Assembly (NCBI GenBank): GCA_023459795.1
Contig: JAEWSP010000008.1
Coordinates: forward strand, 24,905 to 88,904
Length of the DNA stretch: 64,000 nucleotides
Source of the DNA: Bacillota bacterium
Lineage (GTDB): Bacteria > Bacillota_I > Bacilli_A > RFN20 > CAG-288
Reading direction: 5' to 3'
The translations under genes were made by a program, and so were the position numbers. The notes below the pieces were generated by a model. The model saw only the letters and a list, made by a program, of their open reading frames with translations, ran no database searches and had not been told where the DNA came from. Numbering within the stretch: the stretch's first letter is position 1; every line of letters starts with the position of its first letter. Shown piece by piece: positions 57,865-64,000 of this stretch.

Positions 57865-58983
57865 ATGAATCTCAAGTTAAACCAAGACGGACTAAACACC
57901 CTTACTAAGCTTTTGGAGCAGAAAGACAGCAATATGGAAGCTGCCGATCTTTATAATTCCTTCCTTACGGACCATTATGCTGACATCACCAAGGAAACCA
58001 TCCATGAGTTTCTCCGCAACGGCGTTGCGAAGGAAGAGGATGCCTATTTCACCTCTCTTCTCCTGTCTTTGGATCTCAAGCCGACCGACCCGGATATCGA
58101 AGCCCTGAAGGCATCCAACGGTATCGATATCATCAAAAAGCAGAACCCAAGCCTTCTTCTGGATAACCCCTATTACAAAACCATCCGGATTCCGAAGGCA
58201 TCCAAGGGGAGCTTCACTCTGGATACGAATTACTTCGATAGCTATGAAGGCTTTTCCTTCGACGACGTTTATGTCAATCCGAAGAACTACTTCGAAGAGA
58301 AGACCAGCCTCGGGTACTTTGCCCAGCCTATCAACTACCTCACGCTAAGTGAAAAAGGCGAAGTCTGGATGAGCATCACTCCCCATGAGATCAACACCAT
58401 GGAAGAACCGATCCGAAAAGCGCACGGCAAGGTCGTGACATACGGACTGGGGCTTGGTTATTTTGCCTTTATGGCATCTTCTCTTTCTCCGGTGGAAAGC
58501 CTTACCATCGTGGAAAAGGACAAGAACCTCATCAAGCTCTTCCAGGATGTCCTGCTTCCCCAGTTCCCGGGCCGGGACAAGATCAAGATCGTAGAAGCGG
58601 ACGCCTTCAGCTACATGGCCCATATCGCACCAAAGGAAAATTTTGCTTTCTCCTTCTTCGATATCTACCATACAGCCGATGACGGACTGCTAAGCTATCT
58701 CAAAGCCAAGAACCTGGAATCCCTCTCCGGGAAGACGGAATACAGCTACTGGATAGAGCGTTCCTTGCTGGCGCTTCTCCGCCGCTACTTCCTCTCGCTT
58801 CTTGAAGAATCCGAGCTTGGCTATACGGAGAAGGATTACCTGAATCCGGGAACGGACGAAGAGAAAATCCTTCTTGCCCTGTTCCGGGCAACCGAAAACA
58901 CCGAAATCACCACTTCGGAAGAACTTCTTTCCTTCCTCCAGGACGATTCCCTGAAGCAGATTGCTGCTAAGGCAAAGATATAA
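57865..58983 (+). CDS. Protein with spermidine-synthase-like SAM-binding domain
   Basis: The 372-residue protein has a helical N-terminal 130 residues of unknown type, then a Rossmann-like domain with VVTYGLGLGYFAFMAS (glycine-rich SAM-binding loop), VESLTIVEKDKNLIKLF (acidic residue after strand 2) and KIVEADAFSYM, followed by FAFSFFDIYHTADD. This order matches spermidine synthase and class I methyltransferases, but the catalytic acids of polyamine synthases are not clear. It stands alone, reads away from the S10 operon, and is probably leaderless. Substrate unknown. Confidence 0.75.
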   Translation: MNLKLNQDGLNTLTKLLEQKDSNMEAADLYNSFLTDHYADITKETIHEFLRNGVAKEEDAYFTSLLLSLDLKPTDPDIEALKASNGIDIIKKQNPSLLLDNPYYKTIRIPKASKGSFTLDTNYFDSYEGFSFDDVYVNPKNYFEEKTSLGYFAQPINYLTLSEKGEVWMSITPHEINTMEEPIRKAHGKVVTYGLGLGYFAFMASSLSPVESLTIVEKDKNLIKLFQDVLLPQFPGRDKIKIVEADAFSYMAHIAPKENFAFSFFDIYHTADDGLLSYLKAKNLESLSGKTEYSYWIERSLLALLRRYFLSLLEESELGYTEKDYLNPGTDEEKILLALFRATENTEITTSEELLSFLQDDSLKQIAAKAKI

Positions 58984-58987
58984 CAAA

Positions 58988-59019
58988 AGCAGGAGCCCCT
59001 TCTAAGGCTCCTGTTTTTG
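58988..59019 (+). terminator. Terminator of the SAM-fold protein gene
   Basis: CAGGAGCC and GGCTCCTG pair around an eight-base loop and TTTTT follows. Confidence 0.85.
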
Positions 59020-59173
59020 TTTGGCATTCTTCTGTATTTGTCTTTTATGTTTTCCAATGAACGTTTCTAAAGTCCCAAATCAAAACCTTTTTTACCGTAA
59101 GCCGATTCCAAAAATCAAGTTGAAATTGGTAGCATGTGATCTTCTCGTCTCTGCTTAGCTGTTTGTCTGCTTT

Positions 59174-59650
59174 TCACTTGCCAGGAGTATAGGTGCCGAT
59201 TGCTTTCTTTTGATAATAGAAGTCAAAAGAATCATTGAAGTTATCAAACCCAAGGATCACTTCCATGGTTAATTCGGTAAGGGTCGGGACAACCTTTGCG
59301 TTCGTATAGGTGAGTTTCGTTTCCTTCTTCATTCCTTGCGACACCCCATCCACGAAAACCTCTTTGGAAATAGATTCCCGGTCATCGATGAGTTTAAGAC
59401 CCGGGTAGGTTGTCTTCGACACCGTGTCTTCCGCATAGAAGTCGGCAATATCCACATTCCATTCTTTCGTCTCGGAAATATTCCGGATATCGGCAACAAA
59501 ATACCGGACCGTTATAGACTCTTCGTTTTCAACAACGGCTTCTTCCTTCACGCCTTTGTAAGTAGTCGTAATGTCGGAGCTGCTGCCATTCACGCAAGAA
59601 GAGAGAAGAAGGGTAGGGAAGAGAAGAGGCAGCATAAGGAACTTTTTCAT
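59174..59650 (-). CDS. Lipoprotein of unknown function
   Basis: The 158-residue protein has a signal peptide with lipobox LLSSC, Cys19 being the lipidated residue. The mature part is polar, contains several beta-type strands (ITVRYFVADIRNI, TELTMEVILGF) and may be an Ig-like or DUF4352-type domain; I cannot name it. AAGGAGGATATC lies before the ATG, giving a strong site. It is alone between two stretches without genes. Confidence 0.85.
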   Translation of the reverse strand: MKKFLMLPLLFPTLLLSSCVNGSSSDITTTYKGVKEEAVVENEESITVRYFVADIRNISETKEWNVDIADFYAEDTVSKTTYPGLKLIDDRESISKEVFVDGVSQGMKKETKLTYTNAKVVPTLTELTMEVILGFDNFNDSFDFYYQKKAIGTYTPGK

Positions 59651-59762
59651 AAGATATCCTCCTTCCCAGTTTTTTAGGAGAATTCCCTATTTTTTCCAAG
59701 ATGCAGCACGAACAGAAGAGAAGCAAAGGCAAAGCAAGTAATCTTGTTAATGGCAAAAGAAA

Positions 59763-59787
59763 AAACCTTATTGCTAAGGTTTTTCAT
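59763..59787 (-). terminator. Terminator of tRNA-Leu(CAG)
   Basis: On the minus strand AACCTTAG and TAAGGTT pair around a short loop and TTTTT follows. Confidence 0.75.
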
Positions 59788-59793
59788 TATCAG

Positions 59794-59876
59794 TGGTGGG
59801 GCCGAGGGGAATCGAACCCCTATGATTTCTCACTAGAACCTGAATCTAGCGCGTCTACCAATTCCGCCACGGCCCC
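59794..59876 (-). tRNA. tRNA-Leu (CAG)
   Basis: Minus strand cloverleaf: acceptor GGGGCCG/CGGCCCC, D-arm with GGCGGAATTGGTAGACGC, anticodon stem CTAGA/TCTAG with loop TTCAGGT (CAG), a variable arm, T-arm GGGGTTCGATTCCCC and encoded ACCA. Confidence 0.96.
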
Positions 59877-59922
59877 AACGCGGTATTTATTCTACTCATT
59901 CCCCCGCTCTCTTTCAACATTT

Positions 59923-61560
59923 TTAAGGAAGAAAAGAGAAAAGGGAACGGAAGAAGCAGAGGATGCTTCCCAGGAATCCCTTCTTTTCCTCCTCCTTCTT
60001 GTCCAAAGCTAAAGTAAGAGAGAAAGGAACATATTCTTCCTGGCCTTCCATTTCCGCAAGAAGCCCGAAATAATAGGTGCCAGGCTTTGTCAGGCATGAG
60101 TAGTCCTCTCCTTCCGCCAGGGAGAAGGACTTCCCAGTAGAACATATCTCCCCGGCCCGGATCAGTTCCTCCTGGATTTCATTAAGGCTTGGGTAGGAAG
60201 AAAGAGAACTATAGAATCTTCTCCCCTTGTTCCGATAAGGCGGAACAAGGGAGGATACCGTGATCCGTAAAGTGGATATTGTCTCGTTTCCCTTGCCGTC
60301 CTTGGAAAAAAGGCTGAATTCAAAATTCCCCTCCTTTCCCTGAGAAGAAGAATAGGTGTCTTGAACAATCCTATAGGGGCAGGAGGAATCCAGAAGGAAG
60401 AATCCTAAAACATCCTCCTTGGATAGAATGGTATTTGGAGAAAGGGAGATGTGATCGTAAAGGCAGGAAACCTTAGGAGCAACATCGTCTACAAGGACAT
60501 AACTACCGGAAACATCTTCCTTGTTTCCGGAAGCATCGACTACGGCAAAGCAAAACTCCGTTTCCTTATCTCCTTCTCCATAAATGTTTTCTTCTTCCGG
60601 AAGGAAAGAAAAGGAAAGGGGAGAAGAGGAGTTATCTATAAAGAGGTAGGAGTCCAGGATCCTTTTCTTTCTATCCCCGTACCGGGAAAGAGGAATCCGG
60701 AGTTCCTCCTCTTCTTTCTTCTTGGCTTTCGGAGGAAGGGTATCCCGGACTTCCAGAAGCACAAGGGAATCCTGATCCTGGAAAGAAAGGACAATTCGGA
60801 AGAGATCCCCCGGATGAGCTCCTCTGCCTTTATTAAAATAGCCGTCCTTGTCCGTGACTTTTGTTACGGAACATAGACTCTTATCTTCTTTCTCATAGAC
60901 AAAGGAATCCCGGAAGAAAGAAAGAGTATAGGGATAACCTTCTTCGCTATAGAAAGGAAAAGACCAGGAAGAAACATGGTAGGGTCTTGCTTCTAGGCTT
61001 TTTTTCGGAGAAAAGATATCGCTGTAATCCCCGTAAGGACTCATCCTGCCGAAATATACTCCATCGATCCCGACAGGGGTGTCCCCATATACAATCCGGA
61101 TCTGCTCCAGGGATGGAAGGGAGAAGGAAAAATAGAGGTATATTGACATTCTGTTCGGGGAGAAGTAGAAGAAAGAAACAGAATCCGTCTTTTCTCCTCG
61201 GTAAAGGCCTTGGCTGAAGGCATCTAAAAAGGAGTCCGTCTTCCGGAAAGACGACTCCGTCTTTCCGTTTTGAACAATCTCATATCCGACTTCGTCGAAA
61301 TACGTAAAAGACTCCGGAAGGGAAGAAAAACGGAGAACAAGGACTGCCTTCGTCCAGGGATGGAGAAGAGAGCAAGGAGAAGAAAGAAGAAGGAATTCTC
61401 CTTTGTTTCCGCTCTCTCCTTCTATATAGTCCTGGTTTTCCTCCCTGACAAGGTTCCCCTCCTTGGAGAAATCGAAGCAATAGGAACTACCGGAAGGAAG
61501 GTTTCTTTTTAGAAGAGGAAGAAGGGATAAAGCAAGAAGCGACAGGAAACATTTTTGCAT
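59923..61560 (-). CDS. Large secreted or surface protein, 545 residues
   Basis: The protein starts MQKCFLSLLALSLLPLL, a signal peptide, at 61560 with AAGGAGG before it; an in-frame extension to 61617 is not needed. The mature chain is very rich in Ser, Phe, Tyr and Leu, with segments resembling beta-sandwich domains ('VDASGNKEDVSGSYVLVDDVAPKVSC' and 'SKDGKGNETISTLRITVSS', the latter like Ig-like/cadherin-like bacterial repeats). It ends in a Lys-rich stretch followed by about 18 hydrophobic residues, a possible membrane anchor. No LPxTG motif. Probably a cell-surface protein; function unknown. Confidence 0.8.
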   Translation of the reverse strand: MQKCFLSLLALSLLPLLKRNLPSGSSYCFDFSKEGNLVREENQDYIEGESGNKGEFLLLSSPCSLLHPWTKAVLVLRFSSLPESFTYFDEVGYEIVQNGKTESSFRKTDSFLDAFSQGLYRGEKTDSVSFFYFSPNRMSIYLYFSFSLPSLEQIRIVYGDTPVGIDGVYFGRMSPYGDYSDIFSPKKSLEARPYHVSSWSFPFYSEEGYPYTLSFFRDSFVYEKEDKSLCSVTKVTDKDGYFNKGRGAHPGDLFRIVLSFQDQDSLVLLEVRDTLPPKAKKKEEEELRIPLSRYGDRKKRILDSYLFIDNSSSPLSFSFLPEEENIYGEGDKETEFCFAVVDASGNKEDVSGSYVLVDDVAPKVSCLYDHISLSPNTILSKEDVLGFFLLDSSCPYRIVQDTYSSSQGKEGNFEFSLFSKDGKGNETISTLRITVSSLVPPYRNKGRRFYSSLSSYPSLNEIQEELIRAGEICSTGKSFSLAEGEDYSCLTKPGTYYFGLLAEMEGQEEYVPFSLTLALDKKEEEKKGFLGSILCFFRSLFSFLP

Positions 61561-61653
61561 GGTTTTTCCTCCTTTCCCTATCTCTAGCTCCAGAGAGGCG
61601 GTTTTACGGGATAGCAAAAACTTTTTTCTCTCCGTGCTCCTCTTTTTCTATGA

Positions 61654-61659
61654 TATAAT
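61654..61659 (+). promoter_or_regulatory. -10 of the tRNA-Arg pair
   Basis: TATAAT 11 bases before the first tRNA-Arg; the -35 region is T-rich without a clear hexamer. Confidence 0.6.
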
Positions 61660-61670
61660 ACTAACCGTTT

Positions 61671-61748
61671 GCTCCCGTAGCTCAGCCCGGATAGAGCGAC
61701 CGCCTCCTAAGCGGTAGGCCAAGGGTTCAAATCCCTTTGGGAGCGCCA
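61671..61748 (+). tRNA. tRNA-Arg (CCT)
   Basis: Acceptor GCTCCCG/TGGGAGC (last pair G-T), D-arm with AGCTCAG..GAGC, anticodon stem ACCGC/GCGGT with loop CTCCTAA (CCT, reads AGG), T-arm GGGTTCAAATCCC, encoded GCCA. Confidence 0.96.
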
Positions 61749-61771
61749 TTTAGAGGTTGTCAGTTGTTTCT

Positions 61772-61849
61772 GCGCCCGTAGCTCAGTCTGAATAGAGCAC
61801 TTGCCTCCGAAGCAAGGGGCCATGGGTTTAAATCCCATCGGGCGCACCA
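61772..61849 (+). tRNA. tRNA-Arg (CCG)
   Basis: Acceptor GCGCCCG/CGGGCGC, D-arm AGCTCAG..GAGC, anticodon stem CTTGC/GCAAG with loop CTCCGAA (CCG, reads CGG), T-arm GGGTTTAAATCCC, encoded ACCA. It follows the first tRNA-Arg by 23 bases and shares its transcript. Confidence 0.96.
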
Positions 61850-61856
61850 AGAAAAA

Positions 61857-61884
61857 ACCGGTCTCCGCAAGGAGACCTTTTCTT
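61857..61884 (+). terminator. Terminator of the tRNA-Arg pair
   Basis: GGTCTCC and GGAGACC pair around GCAA and TTTTCTTTT follows. Confidence 0.87.
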
Positions 61885-61948
61885 TTCTGCAACGGCTTAA
61901 AAAGTCCCTTTATGTGCTATACTTATTGGAAAATACAGGGGTTCGGAT

Positions 61949-62248
61949 ATGCATTTCATGAAGCGAGTTGCCAGCCTTTCCAGGAAAGAAGCCTTTGCCT
62001 ACTTGATTCTGCTAACAAGCTTCTTTTTGATTGACCTCTCTTTATTGACCATCGGCCTTATCCATCTGAATCCGGAAACACCGGATACCAACCCTTCCTA
62101 TGCACTCCCGATGGCGATTGCCGGTGGCAGCCTCCTCTTCTGCTGCCTGCTAGTCATTGCCCTAAGTGCTATCTCCTCGAACTACATCCGGAAACATAGT
62201 ATTCCGGTTACGACCTACGACCTGAGAAATAAGAAAGACAAGGAATAG
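61949..62248 (+). CDS. Small two-span membrane protein
   Basis: The 99-residue protein has two hydrophobic segments (about residues 17-38 and 52-76) with basic ends, so both termini should face the cytoplasm. No family is recognised. Starts at 61949 or, three codons later, 61958; CAGGGG lies seven bases before the first, and TATACT near 61917 is a possible -10. It ends just before a strong hairpin shared with the convergent gene. Confidence 0.7.
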   Translation: MHFMKRVASLSRKEAFAYLILLTSFFLIDLSLLTIGLIHLNPETPDTNPSYALPMAIAGGSLLFCCLLVIALSAISSNYIRKHSIPVTTYDLRNKKDKE

Positions 62249-62250
62249 AA

Positions 62251-62299
62251 AAAGACCTGCCCTTACAGAATATTGAGCTGTGATTAGGGCAGGTCTTTT
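62251..62299. terminator. Bidirectional terminator with long stem
   Basis: AAAGACCTGCCCT (62251-62263) and AGGGCAGGTCTTT (62286-62298) form a perfect 13-pair stem around a 22-base loop, with T runs on both strands. Confidence 0.85.
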
Positions 62300-62524
62300 T
62301 TACGTTAATGCCTCTGCGATCAGCCATGCGGCAAATCCCAGAGCCATCGCCAGAACCATAATCCAGAATCCGATGTGCTTCTCGGAAACCGGCTTATCAA
62401 TCGATTGAGGAAGAAGTCTAGCCATAACCTGATTGCTTAGACCATCCTGAGACGAATATCCTCCTTCCAGGGAAGGACGGTATTCATCGGGAATGTGGTT
62501 CCCAACCCGGTTCATATGTTTCAT
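62300..62524 (-). CDS. Small C-terminally anchored membrane protein, 74 residues
   Basis: The 74-residue protein has a polar first half (DEYRPSLEGGYSSQDGLSNQVMARLL) and one hydrophobic C-terminal segment of about 22 residues. I recognise no family. The ATG at 62524 has AAGGGA before it. The frame stays open to 62611 and another ATG at 62575, with AGAGGA before it, would add 17 residues including a Cys-x2-Cys; I cannot decide between them. Its promoter, 62657-62685, contains an operator-like palindrome, so it is regulated. Confidence 0.65.
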   Translation of the reverse strand: MKHMNRVGNHIPDEYRPSLEGGYSSQDGLSNQVMARLLPQSIDKPVSEKHIGFWIMVLAMALGFAAWLIAEALT

Positions 62525-62656
62525 AAGTATTCCCTTTTTGTGTTTCCTTTCTGAGCAAGCTTGGCAATGCATCATAAGGATCCTCTTCTTACTTTTCCCT
62601 CCTTTCCGCAAAAGAGATTCCAGGGCATTTGGCTTTCCTGCTCGTTTTCACTTATT

Positions 62657-62685
62657 AGTATATATGTAACCCCTTACATTTTCAA
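62657..62685 (-). promoter_or_regulatory. Promoter with palindromic operator in the spacer
   Basis: On the minus strand TTGAAA (62685-62680) and TATACT (62662-62657) have a 17-base spacer. A perfect 6-4-6 inverted repeat, ATGTAA-CCCC-TTACAT (62664-62679), fills that spacer almost exactly, as expected for a repressor or activator site. Confidence 0.7.
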
Positions 62686-62776
62686 GCCCTTACCCTTCTT
62701 CTTTTGTTTCTTTTCCGCTTTAAGTTGAAATCATTAGATAGAAGAAATAAAATAACTAAGCCTATTTTCCAGTCAT

Positions 62777-62815
62777 GCGGACGTGGTGGAACTGGTAGGC
62801 ACGTGGGACTTAGGA
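62777..62815 (+). pseudogene. 5' fragment of a tRNA-Leu (TAG)
   Basis: GCGGACG, the leucine-type D-arm (GTGGAACTGGTAGGCAC) and an anticodon loop CTTAGGA are present, but the sequence then departs: the right side of the anticodon stem should read TCCCA and instead reads ACATA, and no variable arm, T-arm or CCA follows. The acceptor complement CGTCCGC recurs at 62913-62919 but without a T-arm. An intact tRNA-Leu(TAG) lies 345 bases further on. Confidence 0.75.
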
Positions 62816-62879
62816 ACATAGAAAGTCACGCGCTTCCGTTTTCGAGAAAGCCCGTAACAATGTACCTAATTCGATAGCC

Positions 62880-63047
62880 TGCGGACAAAGAGGGTGCGGA
62901 CAAGCCTAAAATCGTCCGCATTTGCTCCAAAATTGCGCAAAATGCTCCACGAGGCTATGGCAGAAGGTGGTATCCTTGTTAGCGGGGTCAGATTATTCAT
63001 CGAAACCCCTGCGGACAGTAATTCCTTCATATTCCTTCATGCGGACA
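62880..63047 (+). repeat. Four copies of the octamer TGCGGACA
   Basis: Identical octamers begin at 62880, 62895, 63010 and 63040 (spacings 15, 115 and 30). A related TGCGGACG starts the tRNA fragment at 62776. No gene is evident in 62816-63121; a frame 62894-63136 is open but has no ribosome binding site. The repeats may be protein-binding sites. Confidence 0.55.
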
Positions 63048-63121
63048 ACGCTATGGCAGTAAGCCTTGCGAAGTTGCGCAGTCTGAATAGGGAAGAAGCA
63101 ACGCTGTCGTCGGTTGTTTGC

Positions 63122-63207
63122 GCGCCTGTGGTGTAATTGGTAGCCACGAAGGATTTAGGATCCTTTGGTTAACAGCCATGCAGGTTCAAATCCTGTCAGG
63201 CGCACCA
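63122..63207 (+). tRNA. tRNA-Leu (TAG)
   Basis: Complete 86-base cloverleaf: acceptor GCGCCTG/CAGGCGC, D-arm GTGTAATTGGTAGCCAC, anticodon stem AAGGA/TCCTT with loop TTTAGGA (TAG), long variable arm TGGTTAACAGCCA, T-arm CAGGTTCAAATCCTG and encoded ACCA. Confidence 0.95.
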
Positions 63208-63218
63208 GAAAAAGAACG

Positions 63219-63256
63219 GCCTTCGGCTCCCGGAAAGGGACCGGAGGCTTTTTTAG
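63219..63256 (+). terminator. Terminator after tRNA-Leu(TAG)
   Basis: GCCTTCGG..TCC pairs imperfectly with GGACCGGAGGC around a short loop and TTTTTT follows. Confidence 0.75.
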
Positions 63257-63311
63257 CCTCTCGGCTGGGTGAAAAAATACGGATCCAAATTTCAAACCTT
63301 ATGAGAGCGGA

Positions 63312-63578
63312 TTGCTGACCGTTGAAGAGAGATACCCTTGCGGGAAATCCATTGGGCAACGCGGAAGGGCGAATGTTTACTATCTTTGCAAATGCAAATG
63401 CGGTAAAGAATTTATAGTCACGGGCGACGAGCTGAGCAAGCATCCTTATTCCTGTGGCTGCACTCCAAAGCCGAAGTCAGGGATCTACGCCCACTTCGAC
63501 GATACCCAGAACGTCAAGACACTCGCGAAGATTTCCGGGGCACTGGACGGAAAGCCAAGCCAAGGCGAGATGAAATGA
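63312..63578 (+). CDS. Phage-type cysteine-rich small protein
   Basis: The 88-residue frame contains YYLCKCKCGKEFIVTGDELSKHPYSCGC. Paired C-x-C-x-C and S-C-G-C cysteines around a short basic segment are typical of small zinc-binding proteins found in phages and next to HNH or AP2-type DNA-binding genes. There is no in-frame ATG; TTG at 63312 is the best start, with a weak GAGAG before it. A hairpin terminator follows the stop. Its place right after tRNA-Leu suggests a remnant of an integrated element. Confidence 0.55.
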   Translation: MLTVEERYPCGKSIGQRGRANVYYLCKCKCGKEFIVTGDELSKHPYSCGCTPKPKSGIYAHFDDTQNVKTLAKISGALDGKPSQGEMK

Positions 63579-63581
63579 ACG

Positions 63582-63613
63582 AAGGCCGCTCGGATGACGG
63601 GCGGTCTTTTTAT
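63582..63613 (+). terminator. Terminator after the phage-type gene
   Basis: GGCCGCTC pairs with GGGCGGTC (one mismatch) around GGATGAC and TTTTT follows. Confidence 0.7.
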
Positions 63614-63637
63614 ACGCGGATACGATGCTGAATTTGG

Positions 63638-63659
63638 TATACTATTCAGGAAAAGGAGG
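63638..63659 (+). promoter_or_regulatory. Extended -10 and strong RBS before a lipoprotein remnant
   Basis: TGGTATACT (-10 at 63638-63643) is followed by AAGGAGG at 63653-63659, the correct signals for a gene starting at 63667. Confidence 0.55.
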
Positions 63660-63666
63660 CCGGGGG

Positions 63667-63783
63667 ATAAAATCGAAAATCAACCGTTTTCTTCCACTTG
63701 CCTTCATGTTTGCTCTAACGATTTCCGGATGCGCGAAAGGGAGTGATGTCCCTTTCTTTCAAATGATTGGGCGATGCGATTAA
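63667..63783 (+). pseudogene. Short lipoprotein frame with ATA at the start position
   Basis: Seven bases after a perfect AAGGAGG lies ATA, where ATG is expected, followed by a lipoprotein signal: basic KSKINR, a hydrophobic core and ISGC as lipobox, then CAKGSD and a stop after 38 codons. Either AUA is used as a start, which is rare, or the gene is a truncated remnant that has lost its start codon. Confidence 0.45.
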
Positions 63784-63795
63784 ACGGCGGTCTTT

Positions 63796-63847
63796 CTCAA
63801 TAATTTCGTTTTCGAACGGTTTGTTGTTAAAAAAGGAAAATATTGAG
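63796..63847. repeat. Imperfect long inverted repeat
   Basis: CTCAATA (63796-63802) and TATTGAG (63841-63847) are perfect complements, with partial pairing inside (ATTTC/GAAAA). It could be a hairpin or the end of an old mobile element. The stretch 63784-63900 shows no gene. Confidence 0.4.
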
Positions 63848-63900
63848 GATTAACTGCCTTTTTTTGAGAGAAGAAGGAACAATAGTGTTGATGAGGCCAT

Positions 63901-63999
63901 CTAAATGTCCTTCCTTCTGAGGGTTTTCCCGGAAAAAAATATTCTTACGGAAACCCAGTCCCAAAGCTCGTCGAAAGTCTCCAGGTGGTTCTCGTACAT
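63901..63999 (-). CDS. Possible C-terminus of a gene running off the right edge
   Basis: On the minus strand a frame is open from the window edge to a TAG at 63903-63901, encoding about 32 residues with NHLETFDELWDWV. The pattern ETFDEL is seen near the end of some IS3-type transposases, but the rest does not follow that family. Too little is visible to decide whether it is a gene. Confidence 0.2.
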   Translation of the reverse strand: MYENHLETFDELWDWVSVRIFFSGKTLRRKDI

Positions 64000-64000
64000 A

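Noticed and set aside
61561..61617. Upstream extension of the 545-residue secreted protein
   Set aside because: The signal peptide begins at 61560 directly after AAGGAGG; the extension would remove it from the N-terminus.
62777..62920. tRNA-Leu with a self-splicing intron
   Set aside because: CGTCCGC recurs at 62913-62919 and could close the acceptor, but the right half of the anticodon stem, the variable arm, the T-arm and CCA are all missing, and I see no group I core.
62777..63121. tmRNA or permuted tmRNA
   Set aside because: The 5' and 3' tRNA-Ala-like halves and an ALAA-type tag are missing; the ADSNSF and ADNAMA words in one frame are not enough.
1..64000. CRISPR array or complete insertion sequence
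   Set aside because: No regularly spaced 25-40 base repeats were seen; no transposase with terminal repeats was found. The right-edge frame with ETFDEL is too short to call.

Overview
The window is about 64 kb of a chromosome from a low-complexity Bacillota (class Bacilli; most likely one of the uncultured gut lineages near Erysipelotrichales, RF39 or Acholeplasmatales). The evidence is the S10-spc-alpha ribosomal cluster with Firmicutes gene order, zinc-type S14, a DnaD-Nth pair, a CIRCE-controlled clpB, D-aminoacyl-tRNA deacylase, a QueT-type transporter and strong AAGGAGG ribosome binding sites. UGA is a stop codon here, so this is not a code-4 mollicute. Base composition is close to half G+C except in a few AT-rich patches. 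The exact lineage is an inference.

Left part (1-12 kb): the end of an aminopeptidase P gene, trmL, a structured non-coding RNA that could be 6S RNA, transketolase, a hypoxanthine/uracil DNA glycosylase, L-serine dehydratase, rpsU, a patatin-like lipase, galE, mnmA-dtd (minus strand) diverging from punA-rarA, and queT under a preQ1 riboswitch.

Middle part (12-37 kb): a 1260-residue surface protein with an AT-rich upstream region and an AT-rich internal block; a deoxynucleoside kinase, a small rubredoxin and an unknown protein; a Memo-AMMECR1 fusion overlapping its radical SAM partner; tRNA-Phe; a Sel1-repeat protein; a nuclease-helicase fusion overlapping lepA; a Fic-like protein that has lost its catalytic motif; hemW; a row of small membrane proteins; tyrS; an alpha/beta hydrolase; clpB.

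Minus-strand housekeeping runs (35.9-57.7 kb): nth, dnaD, a short CCA-adding-enzyme head domain, HU, gpsA, der, cmk and a small membrane protein; then tRNA-Thr (plus strand); then the complete 29-gene run rpsJ to rplQ, read from a promoter near 57.7 kb. This cluster lacks rpmD, and many of its proteins carry Ala/Lys/Glu/Pro-rich or Arg/Gly-rich tails.

Right part (57.8-64 kb): a SAM-fold protein, a lipoprotein, tRNA-Leu(CAG), a large secreted protein, two tRNA-Arg genes, small membrane proteins, a 5' fragment of a second tRNA-Leu(TAG) followed by repeats of one octamer, an intact tRNA-Leu(TAG), a phage-type cysteine-rich protein and a broken lipoprotein. This end looks like an old integration site. 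Recurrent regulatory features are extended -10 promoters (TGGTAnnnT type), at least three apparently leaderless genes and many bidirectional hairpin terminators between convergent genes.
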